Shown here piece by piece: positions 1-7,421 of a DNA stretch of 64,000 nucleotides. Both the position numbers and the translations under genes were made by a program. Position 1 is the stretch's first letter, and every line of letters starts with the position of its first letter. The stretch is from Legionella quinlivanii (GTDB lineage Bacteria > Pseudomonadota > Gammaproteobacteria > Legionellales > Legionellaceae), in NCBI RefSeq assembly GCF_003265995.1, contig NZ_MVJN01000010.1, positions 1-64,000 on the forward strand, in the 5' to 3' direction. Below the pieces are notes generated by a model that was not told where the DNA came from, did no database searches, and saw nothing but the letters and a program-made list of their open reading frames with translations.

Positions 1-1
1 T

Positions 2-100
2 GAAGGCTTTCATCGAAAAATGAAACTTATCCAGCGAAGAGCATATGGATTTAGGAATTTTGAAAACTATAGACTACGTGTTAGAGTCCTTTGCGGATGA
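2..100 (+). pseudogene. ISL3-type transposase, C-terminal end (cut by window edge)
   Basis: The frame starting at base 2 is open from the window edge and gives 32 residues before TGA. It contains FHRKMKLIQRRAYGFRNF and ends in RLRVRVLCG, typical of the extreme C-terminus of ISL3-family DDE transposases. The rest lies left of the window, so whether the element is intact cannot be judged. Bases 101-160 contain a GC-rich stretch that could be the IS end. Together with the second transposase remnant near 6.2 kb it marks this flank as an insertion hot spot. Family assignment is from motif memory. Confidence 0.6.
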
Positions 101-169
101 TTAAAGCTGCCCCCGTTATTGGGAAAGCCCCGAGATTTTCGAGTATTTTGGAAAGCACTGTAACTGCTT

Positions 170-215
170 GATTTTATTGGTGGGCCCACTAGGACTTGAA
201 CCTAGGACCAACGGA
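170..215 (-). repeat. tRNA 3'-half, attachment-site-like direct repeat copy 1
   Basis: Read on the minus strand, this sequence and the bases just beyond it (to about 231) form the 3' half of a tRNA: an anticodon arm with stem ACGGG/TCCGT and loop CTCATAA (anticodon CAT), a T-arm with GTTCAAG, and an acceptor strand ending TGGGCCCACCA. The GGGCCC acceptor resembles tRNA-Ile2 (CAT). No D-arm or 5' acceptor strand follows upstream, so this is not a functional tRNA gene. The 46 bp recur at 6038-6083 with one mismatch in the same orientation. tRNA 3' ends are the usual integration sites of islands, so an att relic is the simplest reading. Bases 101-374 hold no gene. Confidence 0.7.
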
Positions 216-352
216 TTATGAGCCCGTCAATGCAAAATTAAGTAATTGATTCTATTATAATTTTAATCGCAGGAAACCACTACAATTGTCGTACAAAGTA
301 TAACAGCGTCGTACCCAAATACGCAAATTCCCCACAATGGGTTTTTACGTGG

Positions 353-405
353 TAATTTTAATATTGAAACCCATTTGACGTTATTGGGTTTTAATATTAA
401 AATTA
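353..405 (+). promoter_or_regulatory. Inverted-repeat operator and promoter of the abiE operon
   Basis: A 21-bp inverted repeat (353-373 and 385-405, 11-bp spacer) matches at 20 of 21 positions. A possible promoter lies inside it: -35 TTGACG at 375-380, 17-bp spacer, -10 TAAAAT at 398-403. AbiEi antitoxins are known to repress their own operon by binding upstream inverted repeats, so this is very likely the autoregulatory operator. Because the promoter lies here, translation of the antitoxin must start downstream, at 411 or 426. Confidence 0.7.
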
Positions 406-410
406 TAAGT

Positions 411-1004
411 ATGAAACTAAATAATGAAATGACATTGCAAGATCTGTTTGCAAAACCAGTCTTTTACGCTGCAGAGGCACGTGAAGCAGGTATCCATCCC
501 AGCCGGCTCAGCTATTATGTAAAAACTAATAGGATTGAACGTATTGGTCACGGTGTTTATCGAGGTGTAGAATCCTCTATTGATGCGGATTTTCAATGGG
601 AAGATCTGATTATCATTGCCAAAAGTATCCCACAAGGTGTGGTCTGTCTGGTCTCCGCTTTGGCTCTGTATGAGTTGACGGATGAAATGCCACGAGAGCA
701 TTGGATAGCCGTTCCTCATTCTACTACGGCACCAAAACGAGATCATACTCGTATTGTTAGAATGCGTGATATAGAAACAGGTAAAATACTGTACCCAATA
801 GGGCGGGAAACAGTGGTCATTTTTGACAGAGAAAGAACGATAATCGACGCCTTTCGCTATCTCAGTAAAGAAATTGCCATTAAAGCGCTTAAAGCAGCTG
901 TGAATAGTAGAGCAACAAAAAAATTGGATATTAAGAAGCTTCAGCAGTATGCGAGGCAATTTGGACTTAATCTTGAGCCTTATATTTTGACGGTGACAAC
1001 ATGA
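411..1004 (+). CDS. abiEi: AbiEi-type antitoxin / transcriptional repressor
   Basis: About 197 residues. The N-terminal third is a winged-helix region (FAKPVFYAAEAREAGI, then LSYYVKTNRIERIGHGVYRG) typical of AbiEi_4 antitoxins. The C-terminal part is the antitoxin/repression domain. It neutralises the AbiEii nucleotidyltransferase and represses the operon. ATG 411 is the first start downstream of the promoter; ATG 426 (MTLQDLF) is an alternative, and neither has a strong ribosome site. The stop overlaps the next start (ATGA at 1001-1004), the translational coupling expected for this pair. Family assignment is firm; a role in phage abortive infection or island maintenance is inferred from the family. 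Confidence 0.85.
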   Translation: MKLNNEMTLQDLFAKPVFYAAEAREAGIHPSRLSYYVKTNRIERIGHGVYRGVESSIDADFQWEDLIIIAKSIPQGVVCLVSALALYELTDEMPREHWIAVPHSTTAPKRDHTRIVRMRDIETGKILYPIGRETVVIFDRERTIIDAFRYLSKEIAIKALKAAVNSRATKKLDIKKLQQYARQFGLNLEPYILTVTT

Positions 1005-1846
1005 ATGAACAAGCTTTAAAAGCACGTTTAAAACATATTGGCAAAGAAAAGGATAAGAGTTTTAATGAAGTTTGGAAGCTATTAGTTTTAGAGCGATTTT
1101 TAGCCAGACTTTCTCGATCTGTATATTCTGATAAATTCATATTCAAAGGTGGGTTGCTCTTATCCTATTACCTGACTATTGGCAGAGAAACCGTTGATAT
1201 TGATCTATTAGCTAGACGGCTAAATGCAGAAAAATCTAATGTAGAATTAATCATGCAAGAAATCTGTTTAATCAATCTGGATGATGGGTTTCAGATGCAA
1301 TTCATCAATCTTGATGATTTAGATCACCAACATATGAATTACCCTGGGTTTCAAATAGGGATTGCCGTTCAATTTGGAGTGATGAGCGATAAATTTTTTG
1401 TGGACATTGGTGTGGGTGATGTTGTTGAGCCAGTATTACTAGAGTGGCCATCCTTTAATTACAAAGAAAAGCCATTGTTTGAAGATCTTATCTCGCTGGA
1501 AGTATATCCAGTTGAAACTATTTTTGCCGAAAAACTGGAAACCCTCATTTCTCGTGGGGCAGCCAACAGCCGTATGAAAGACTACCATGATCTACTATTA
1601 TTATGTCGAGAGAGTAAGCTCATTGATAAAATCCGATTAAAAGATAATATCATCGAAACATTTCAAAATCGTGGAACAGTATTTTCTCTTCCAGTGCAAT
1701 TTCAGTCCCATGAGTTGGAGCGGATGCAGCTTCTTTGGTCTGGGCATTTACGTGTTTTAGGGGCTCATAGAGTTCAGGCGCTTGGTTTGCCAGAAGGGGT
1801 AGTATCAATCATTGATGAACTCAATAATTGGTTATCATTAATTTGA
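1001..1846 (+). CDS. abiEii: AbiEii/AbiGii-family nucleotidyltransferase toxin
   Basis: 281 residues of the DUF1814 type. The nucleotidyltransferase signature is visible: KGG at 49-51 followed by D66-x-D68 (the metal-binding DxD), then a conserved FAEKLETLISRG helix and a KDYHDLLLL segment. Toxins of this family are NTP transferases; some have been shown to modify tRNA acceptor ends and arrest translation. The gene overlaps the antitoxin by 4 bp and has no candidate third operon member. The length is normal and no key residue is missing, so the toxin looks active. It lies within the segment bounded by tRNA-like repeats and may stabilise it. Confidence 0.87.
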   Translation: MNEQALKARLKHIGKEKDKSFNEVWKLLVLERFLARLSRSVYSDKFIFKGGLLLSYYLTIGRETVDIDLLARRLNAEKSNVELIMQEICLINLDDGFQMQFINLDDLDHQHMNYPGFQIGIAVQFGVMSDKFFVDIGVGDVVEPVLLEWPSFNYKEKPLFEDLISLEVYPVETIFAEKLETLISRGAANSRMKDYHDLLLLCRESKLIDKIRLKDNIIETFQNRGTVFSLPVQFQSHELERMQLLWSGHLRVLGAHRVQALGLPEGVVSIIDELNNWLSLI

Positions 1847-1941
1847 CAGCATTTTAGAAAAAAAGATTGTCGTGCCTTGAATTTCAAGTTTGGTTTCAAT
1901 TCAAATTTAAGCTCTCTTCGACTATTCGTTAAGGTATGGTT

Positions 1942-2241
1942 ATGTGGTTTAAAATACACGCGCGTGAGGTTACCCTACAGATTATCGCGAAACCCCATGC
2001 GAAAAAAACGGCTCTTGTCGCTATTACGGAGCAGGGGCTGCATCTTGCCTTACATGCTAAACCGCACCAAGGTGCTGCTAATAAAGAGTTAATATCCTTT
2101 TTATCTAAACTATTTGCGGTTCCTAAAAGCAGCATTAGTTTAAAGGCTGGAACATGCAGTAAACAAAAATTGGTCGTGCTACCTTTGACTGATACGATTC
2201 AAAAAATTCTTCTTGAGCCTTCATGTTTAATGCCCGAATGA
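1942..2241 (+). CDS. YggU/DUF167 family protein
   Basis: About 99 residues. The sequence carries the DUF167 pattern: a strand with PHAKKTALV, a KPHQGAANKELISFLSKLF helix segment, then SSISLKAGTCSKQKLV. DUF167 proteins (E. coli YggU) are small alpha/beta proteins of unknown function. ATG 1942 is preferred over ATG 1936 because AAGG at 1931-1934 gives a proper spacing only to the second. It lies between abiE and the SulP operon with its own short upstream gap. Nothing in the sequence links it to either neighbour. Confidence 0.75.
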   Translation: MWFKIHAREVTLQIIAKPHAKKTALVAITEQGLHLALHAKPHQGAANKELISFLSKLFAVPKSSISLKAGTCSKQKLVVLPLTDTIQKILLEPSCLMPE

Positions 2242-2307
2242 ATTAAAGCTGAGGGCCCTCTTAGCATCAAAAATTTACGACCTACATGCAGATGATACCT
2301 GAATCTT

Positions 2308-2329
2308 ATATCGATATATGATATAATTT
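2308..2329 (+). promoter_or_regulatory. Shared operator/promoter element, copy 1 (upstream of SulP gene)
   Basis: The 22 bp begin ATATCGATATATGATATAAT and contain a -10 hexamer TATAAT at 2322-2327. The core ATATCGATATATGATAT is dyad-like. The same 22 bp occur in the opposite orientation, facing the divergently placed spermidine-synthase-like gene (5391-5412), with one difference. The position, 93-114 bases before the ATG and overlapping the -10/-35 spacer, suggests binding by a repressor. AT-rich dyads of this kind are typical of ArsR/SmtB-type sensors, but no such gene is in the window. Confidence 0.6.
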
Positions 2330-2421
2330 ATGTTTCCTAGATTATGCGCTATCTGGCGGGCAAGCACCCCGCTAACAACGCATTTTCATAAATTAAAAAA
2401 ATCATACTAACCGAGTGACTG

Positions 2422-4077
2422 ATGATGCTTGCCTTATATGAAGCCTACCAGGCTGGATTACTTAAACCTAAAAATTGGATGACGAATTTAATCGCGGGAC
2501 TTATTGTCGGGATTGTGGCTTTACCCTTAGCAATGGCTTTTGCGATTGCATCAGGAGTTCCTCCGGCACAAGGGCTATATACCGCGATTGTTTCAGGGCT
2601 TGTGGTTGGTGTTTTTGGTGGCAGTCGGGTACAAATAGCAGGGCCAACCGGGGCTTTTGTGGTCATCCTTGCCGGCATTACGGCGCATTATGGTATAGAG
2701 GGGTTGCAAATCGCTACCTTACTTGCGGGATTCATTCTATTGTTCATGGGACTGATTAAGTTGGGAAGTGTCATTAAGTTTATTCCCGATCCGGTGATTG
2801 TCGGGTTTACCAGTGGTATAGGGGTGATTATCTTCGTTAGTGAATGGAATGATTTTTTTGGCCTGTCTGTGCATGTACCGCTTGATGCTCCATTTCATAC
2901 GAAACTTGTAGCTTTAATGCATGCGCTACCGCATCTCGATGTCACCACCACGGCACTTGCTACCCTATGTTTACTGCTTATGTGGCTTACGCCTAAATGC
3001 ATCAAACAAATCCCTGGCCCTTTAGTGGCGATGGTAGTGGCCACCCTTTTGCAGATGTATTTCCAGTTTAAAACGGTCGCGACTATTGGTAGTGCTTTTG
3101 GTGGAATCCCTTCGGTGCTTCCCACGTTTCATGTTCCTTCACTGGAATTAAATCAGATTACTAATTTAATTGGTCCTGCCTTTACCATTGCCTTACTGGG
3201 TGCTATTGAGTCCTTATTGTCGGCAACAGCTGCGGATGGACTTGCTAAAACGCGGCATCATTCCAACCAGGAATTAATAGGGCAGGGACTGGCTAACATC
3301 GTGACTCCTTTATTTGGAGGGTTTGCGGCCACGGGTGCTATTGCTCGCACAGCAACCAATGTGCGACACGGGGGTAACAGTCCGATTGCGGCCATTGTTC
3401 ACTCTGTGTTTTTACTGCTCGTCATTATGATTCTTGCTCCTTGTGCAGAATACATTCCTTTATCCTCTTTAGCTGCTATCTTGTTTGTAGTGGCGTACAA
3501 CATGAGTGATGTACCTCATTTTAAATACATGCTGACTCACGCACCACGCCATGATGTCATTGTATTAGTCACCACATTTTTGTTAACGGTACTGACTAAT
3601 TTAATGATTGCAGTCAATATAGGCGTTATTGTCGCGGTATTGCTCTTTATTCGTAGAATGAGTCAGGCGGTAACCATTGAAGAAGAGTGCCATACCGAGA
3701 TATCTAGGGAGTTGGATGATTCTGATTTAGTACTTCCAGAAGGCGTTCTGGTTTATTCCATCCAGGGACCCTTCTTTTTTGGTGCAGCCGAAAAAATTGA
3801 ACAAGCCCTGGCGATAACCCATTCCGATCCTGAAATCATTGTGTTTCGTTTAAAGAATATTCCATTTATGGATATGACAGGATTACAAACATTTCAAGAA
3901 ATTATCAAGGCGTTTCATCACCGTGGAGTGCGTGTTTATCTTTGTGAGGCGAATAAAACCGTTCGTAAGAAGCTGGATAAACTGAACATGTACCACTTGA
4001 TTGAACGAGGAACTGTGTTTGAAACTCTTGCTGATTTAATCAAAGACTTAAATTCTACTCCCATTCCAACAAAATAG
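2422..4077 (+). CDS. SulP-family anion transporter with STAS domain
   Basis: 551 residues. The N-terminal ~400 residues form the multi-helix SulP core, beginning NLIAGLIVGIVALPLAMAFA (residues about 23-42) with a GLYTAIVSG segment. The last ~120 residues are a cytoplasmic STAS domain (FRLKNIPFMDMTGLQTFQEI). SulP proteins move sulfate, bicarbonate or other anions, usually with Na+ or H+. The substrate cannot be read from sequence; a bicarbonate/sulfate carrier is plausible. It is followed after 10 bp by a YjdM gene, probably in one transcript. Transcription probably starts at the shared operator at 2308-2329. Length and domain order are normal. Confidence 0.88.
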   Translation: MMLALYEAYQAGLLKPKNWMTNLIAGLIVGIVALPLAMAFAIASGVPPAQGLYTAIVSGLVVGVFGGSRVQIAGPTGAFVVILAGITAHYGIEGLQIATLLAGFILLFMGLIKLGSVIKFIPDPVIVGFTSGIGVIIFVSEWNDFFGLSVHVPLDAPFHTKLVALMHALPHLDVTTTALATLCLLLMWLTPKCIKQIPGPLVAMVVATLLQMYFQFKTVATIGSAFGGIPSVLPTFHVPSLELNQITNLIGPAFTIALLGAIESLLSATAADGLAKTRHHSNQELIGQGLANIVTPLFGGFAATGAIARTATNVRHGGNSPIAAIVHSVFLLLVIMILAPCAEYIPLSSLAAILFVVAYNMSDVPHFKYMLTHAPRHDVIVLVTTFLLTVLTNLMIAVNIGVIVAVLLFIRRMSQAVTIEEECHTEISRELDDSDLVLPEGVLVYSIQGPFFFGAAEKIEQALAITHSDPEIIVFRLKNIPFMDMTGLQTFQEIIKAFHHRGVRVYLCEANKTVRKKLDKLNMYHLIERGTVFETLADLIKDLNSTPIPTK

Positions 4078-4087
4078 GATCAATTCG

Positions 4088-4435
4088 ATGAATCAATTTC
4101 CCCCATGCCCAGAATGCCATTCAGAGTACAGCTATCCCAGCGGTACTGTTTTTGTGTGCTCGCAGTGCTCCTTCGAATGGCTGCAACACACTGAGGAAAA
4201 GCCAAAAGACCATGATGCAGCTATGGTTAAAGACGCGCATGGTACAGGACTCCATGACGGGGATACGATTAGTGTGATTAAGGATTTGAAAATCAAAGGA
4301 TCGTCACAGGTCGTCAAAGTAGGGACCAAGGTAAGAAACATTCGCTTGGTACCCCATGAAGATCATAATATTGATTGTAAAATCGAAGGGATTGGGCCAA
4401 TGAAGCTTAAATCAGAGTTTGTGAAAAAAGCTTAA
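4088..4435 (+). CDS. yjdM: YjdM/PhnA zinc-ribbon protein
   Basis: 115 residues. The N-terminus has a zinc ribbon of two CxxC knuckles (CPEC and CSQC, residues 8-28). The C-terminus is the PhnA/YjdM domain with VKDAHGTGLHDGDTISVIKD and IKGSSQVVKVGTKVRNIRLV. E. coli YjdM was once named PhnA for proximity to phosphonate genes but is not phosphonoacetate hydrolase; its function is unknown. It lies 10 bp after the SulP gene, so it is probably co-transcribed. The length matches the family. Confidence 0.88.
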   Translation: MNQFPPCPECHSEYSYPSGTVFVCSQCSFEWLQHTEEKPKDHDAAMVKDAHGTGLHDGDTISVIKDLKIKGSSQVVKVGTKVRNIRLVPHEDHNIDCKIEGIGPMKLKSEFVKKA

Positions 4436-4480
4436 GCGTTGTTTATTACTTGAATTCAGAAAAATAGCATTTAAGCTTTT
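4426..4480. terminator. Possible bidirectional terminator between convergent genes
   Basis: A perfect 10-bp inverted repeat (AAAAGCTTAA at 4426-4435, TTAAGCTTTT at 4471-4480) separates the convergent yjdM and spermidine-synthase-like genes. The arms begin and end in A/T runs, so U-tracts would follow on both transcripts. The 35-nt loop is long for an intrinsic terminator, so this is only suggestive. Confidence 0.3.
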
Positions 4481-4481
4481 A

Positions 4482-5276
4482 TCAGTACGGATTTGAGTAC
4501 ACGCGAGTAATTCGTTTAAACAACATGAGTAACTTAATGTTAAGCTGGTTTTCTAAATCGAGTACGTTCGTTTGATACTTACTCAGAGGGCTTCCCTGTT
4601 TTTTTCGAGCAAATAAAATATAATTTCCACTGTAGGAAAGAGCTGCAAATAGTTCGGAAAAATAACGTTGTAAACATTGAATGAAGCGTGAATTATGCTC
4701 TGGTAGTTGATGATAGTTTACTACCAGCCATCCATTGTCATCCAAAATGCGAGCGCATTGGAGAATGAATTTTTTTTGTATTTGAAAGGGATTCATGCCA
4801 TGAGCTTGATACATGTCTGCAAAAATAATCTGGGTGTTTTGTGCATCGCATTGTACTAAAGCTTTTTGTGCGTCAGAAATAACGACATGAATATTGGGAT
4901 GAGTTGGCATTAAAAAGAAATTAAGAGCCACTTCATGCACTTTCTTTCGAAGCTCAATAGCGCTAATTGTGCATTGAGGCATGAGGTAATGAAGTGAATG
5001 AAGAAGACAGCCACCTCCCAAGCCTAAAAGGGTCACGTGTTTGGGGTGAACAAAAGCTAAGACTAAGAGCATGATTCGCGTGTATTCGTGCGCAGGAATA
5101 TGTGGCTCATTTAAATTCAAGCAGCTTTGTTCATAAATGGGGTCAAAAGCAAGTACACGCTTCATTTTCCTATCAATGACTAATATCTCACCCCAACTGT
5201 CTCTGGTGCGATAAATAATGGGATCGCCAAAAAAATCTTTTTCATTTCTATCAGAGCGAGCCAATACTGAAAACAT
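4482..5276 (-). CDS. Spermidine-synthase-like (class I SAM-fold) protein
   Basis: 264 residues. A Rossmann SAM/dcSAM-binding motif is visible (VTLLGLGGGCLLHSLHYLM around 101-119), followed by an acidic strand end (ISAIELRKKVHEVA) and an IIFADMY segment like the GGG-x-G...D..D pattern of polyamine aminopropyltransferases. It lacks obvious hallmarks of a true spermidine synthase, so it may be a fused or orphan homologue with another acceptor. The ATG is preceded by AAAGGA at good spacing. Its promoter carries the same 22-bp element as the SulP gene, so the two are probably co-regulated. Confidence 0.7.
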   Translation of the reverse strand: MFSVLARSDRNEKDFFGDPIIYRTRDSWGEILVIDRKMKRVLAFDPIYEQSCLNLNEPHIPAHEYTRIMLLVLAFVHPKHVTLLGLGGGCLLHSLHYLMPQCTISAIELRKKVHEVALNFFLMPTHPNIHVVISDAQKALVQCDAQNTQIIFADMYQAHGMNPFQIQKKFILQCARILDDNGWLVVNYHQLPEHNSRFIQCLQRYFSELFAALSYSGNYILFARKKQGSPLSKYQTNVLDLENQLNIKLLMLFKRITRVYSNPY

Positions 5277-5390
5277 GATATTCCTTTAGGGTGCAAAGTA
5301 CCTCTACAGCGCTTTAAAATAAATCATTGAAGGATTCAATGCTTAGCACAACTTATTTACAAGTAGAGGTTTTGGTGAAATAGATAATAG

Positions 5391-5412
5391 AAATTATATC
5401 ATATACCGATAT
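5391..5412 (-). promoter_or_regulatory. Shared operator/promoter element, copy 2 (upstream of spermidine-synthase-like gene)
   Basis: Read on the minus strand the sequence starts ATATCGGTATATGATATAAT, differing at one base of 22 from the element at 2308-2329. The TATAAT points toward the gene ending at 5276, 115-136 bases upstream of its start. The conserved element is flanked by unrelated sequence in both places, so conservation is confined to the site. The regulator is not identified. Confidence 0.6.
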
Positions 5413-5466
5413 ACGATTTAATCACTTTCTGTGAGATTTATAGCCTACCTTGGGTGTTTGATGGGG

Positions 5467-5772
5467 CTAACCTTCAATATGGGGTAACGGAGAAACGGCT
5501 GTATGGGTTTGTCTGGCTCGCCATAAATCCCAGCTTTGTTGGATATTGAGCCAAAATTCGGGTTCTGTTCCTAATGACTCGGCAAATGACAAGGCAGAGT
5601 CCGCAGTGACTCCTCGGCGCATATTAACGATTTCATTAAGGCGAGCATAGGTCCAGCCTAAATGTTCGGCAAATTGCTTTTGTGATAAATTGAGCGGCTC
5701 AAGGAACTCATTTAGTAACACTTCCCCTGGGTGTGCTGGGGCTCTGTTTGTTGGTATCATAATAGGGCGCAC
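5467..5772 (-). CDS. higA: HigA-family antitoxin (orphan)
   Basis: 101 residues, the usual HigA length. PTNRAPAHPGEVLLNEFLEP begins the family domain, followed by an HTH (LSQKQFAEHLGWTYARLNEIVN) and the terminal LGTEPEFWLNIQQSWDLWRA. HigA binds and silences HigB, a ribosome-dependent mRNA endonuclease, and represses the operon. HigB genes normally lie directly upstream, but bases 5773-6037 show no HigB-like reading frame on either strand, so the antitoxin is an orphan. It may be a relic or an anti-addiction factor. The start could be ATG 5772 or 5760; neither has a clear ribosome site. Confidence 0.85.
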   Translation of the reverse strand: MRPIMIPTNRAPAHPGEVLLNEFLEPLNLSQKQFAEHLGWTYARLNEIVNMRRGVTADSALSFAESLGTEPEFWLNIQQSWDLWRARQTHTAVSPLPHIEG

Positions 5773-6037
5773 TAATGTTATTAGAAATAATAGATTTTAT
5801 ACCTATATAGAGCGTTTTAATAAAGGAATTTTATGGTTTATTTAAACAATAAGTAATTTAAAGCCTGATATGCAATTAATATAGTTTTTGTTGTGTTCAC
5901 CATAACCTTTAAAGGGAAGTGGGTCTATACTCACTGTATCTATTAAAGCTGCTCATTATATGGAATTTATAAGGAGTATTTGGGCTCTACACCAATTAAG
6001 GGGGCACTTTAATCAAGTTAGTCTAGACTAACTAATT

Positions 6038-6083
6038 GATTTCATTGGTGGGCCCACTAGGACTTGAACCTAGGACCAACGGA
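6038..6083 (-). repeat. tRNA 3'-half, attachment-site-like direct repeat copy 2
   Basis: This matches 170-215 at 45 of 46 bases in the same orientation: T-arm, variable region and acceptor strand ending TGGGCCCACCA on the minus strand. Beyond the shared block, the anticodon arm is altered (minus strand CGGATTATAATTCCG) and no 5' half follows, so it is not a working tRNA. The two copies bracket 5.8 kb carrying abiE to higA. The surrounding stretch 5773-6199 contains no gene I can support. Confidence 0.7.
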
Positions 6084-6199
6084 ATTATAATCCGATGATT
6101 TTTTGTTTTATATCCTTTATTTAATTGGATTTATTTTTATTAATATATCAATTTGGGACAATTATGGGACGGTCGTACTAGGTTCTGTGAACGAAATTT

Positions 6200-6499
6200 C
6201 TATCGCATCCAAATGAGCGCACCGGCCAAATGTAAAAATCCAGAAAAAGCGGAAGTGGTTTTATCAAACCGAGAAAGAATTCTTCGAAAATGCTTTAATT
6301 TAGAGAAAAAGGCCTCGATTAGAAAGCGTTCCTTATAAAGTTCTTTATCTATTTCTCTGGGCTTTTTAGCATTTTTTCTTGATGGAATGACTGATGAGCA
6401 GTCTTGATGGTGTAAGGTATCAATAAGCTCTTGTGAATCATATCCCTTATCAGCAAGAACGATTGTATGGTGCTGTTCTTTGAGCAGGTACGTTTGATT
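6200..6499 (-). pseudogene. IS5-type transposase remnant (C-terminal ~99 residues)
   Basis: A minus-strand frame reads ADKGYDSQELIDTL (the final DDE region of IS5/IS4-like transposases), then SSVIPSRKNAKKPREID, then the signature FLIEAFFSKLKHFRRILSRF, and ends LAGALIWMR with a stop at 6200-6202. Upstream it runs into stop codons at 6500 and there is no N-terminal half, so it is a truncated element. The transposase frame keeps its conserved residues up to the break, which suggests fairly recent decay. It sits directly beside the second tRNA-like repeat. Confidence 0.75.
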
Positions 6500-6589
6500 C
6501 TATTATGTGATTTGGAATCTTCTGGAGCTAGAGGAGAACTCATAGATCTCGCTACTGATAAAATCATTTACAGATGTCATAAACAAACT

Positions 6590-6706
6590 CTAGTCGATAA
6601 ATAATTCCCCGACTTTCTTATTATTCGCCAGATAAATTAATTTAAAATTTGAATCTTCTACTTCTCGCCAAGGAACGTTGAAAGCCGAGGCGAGAAAAAG
6701 ATTCAT
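6590..6706 (-). CDS. Small ORF, possible gene fragment (38 aa)
   Basis: An ATG-started frame encodes 38 residues including NVPWREVEDSNFKLIYLANN and ending KKVGELFID. The composition looks protein-like rather than random, but I do not recognise it and no ribosome site is clear. It may be the C-terminal tail of a gene destroyed by the neighbouring insertion. The rest of 6500-6845 shows nothing I can call. Confidence 0.25.
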   Translation of the reverse strand: MNLFLASAFNVPWREVEDSNFKLIYLANNKKVGELFID

Positions 6707-6845
6707 TAATGCGTTTCAGTTGAGATAATGAGTATGGTACTTTAACTATTCTGGATTATTTATTCCTAAGCGGGTTAAAAGTGAAGTTTTTTGTTCGTGA
6801 CAGGTTATGCTCACTGGGAGTGGGGAAGAGGGATTTTAGTCCTTT

Positions 6846-7388
6846 TCATTTGTCATTTAGCTTTGGATAATAAATTTGAATGGGTCTTTTCTTTCTATTA
6901 ATTACCGCAAAGTCGGTTAATTTATGAAGATGAGCCGAGTTTTTGCTCATAATTTCCAAAACCACAAGATGCCGAGCCACTTCTGCATCTGCAATAAGAG
7001 AGCGATGACAATGCCAAGGTACAGCTTCAGCACACATTATAACGACTTTTTGGTTCTTTTTTATTAAGCCGTTTAATTCCTTTAGCCCTTCGTAAAACTC
7101 AGATGTTTGCATATAATCTGCAAAGCCACGGAAGCTTTTATTGCTCCATCCCATATTGATGGAATTATGAGTCGTTCGACGTAAACCACCCAATTTTGAT
7201 AAATGAGTATAGGCAATTTTTTCTTTTCGAAGTGATTTTTTTAGTTCATTTTCATTAAACCATGGCACATGGCGAGATTTGGGTATGGTACGCACATCCA
7301 CGACGTGTGTAATTTGATACGCATGTACTATATCAAGAAATTCCTGCAGAGTACGTGTCGAATGTCCAATGGTATAAAGTTTAGTCAT
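6846..7388 (-). CDS. DUF488 family protein
   Basis: 180 residues. The family hallmarks are present: YTIGHSTRTLQEFLDIV at the N-terminus, VVDVRTIPKSRHVPWFN, LGGLRR, and the C-terminal CAEAVPWHCHRSLIAD with its conserved Cys and His residues. DUF488 proteins are of unknown biochemical function and are common in stress clusters. It is the last gene of a leftward operon starting at the aconitase; the gap to the OsmC gene is 33 bp. A second, YeaO-type DUF488 protein is encoded in the same operon. Confidence 0.85.
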   Translation of the reverse strand: MTKLYTIGHSTRTLQEFLDIVHAYQITHVVDVRTIPKSRHVPWFNENELKKSLRKEKIAYTHLSKLGGLRRTTHNSINMGWSNKSFRGFADYMQTSEFYEGLKELNGLIKKNQKVVIMCAEAVPWHCHRSLIADAEVARHLVVLEIMSKNSAHLHKLTDFAVINRKKRPIQIYYPKLNDK

Positions 7389-7421
7389 AATTTTACACTA
7401 TTATTCTCGCAATTTTAGAGT

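Noticed and set aside
181-231. Functional tRNA gene on the minus strand
   Set aside because: Only the anticodon arm, T-arm and acceptor 3' strand exist; the 5' half is missing at both copies.
417-1025. Long minus-strand frame opposite abiEi
   Set aside because: Antisense to a clear AbiEi gene; its product lacks any domain pattern and starts in the neighbouring gene.
6153-6338. Plus-strand 61-codon frame
   Set aside because: It is opposite the IS5-type transposase remnant, whose conserved residues are read on the minus strand.
6349-6567. Minus-strand 72-codon frame
   Set aside because: Off-frame reading of the same transposase remnant.
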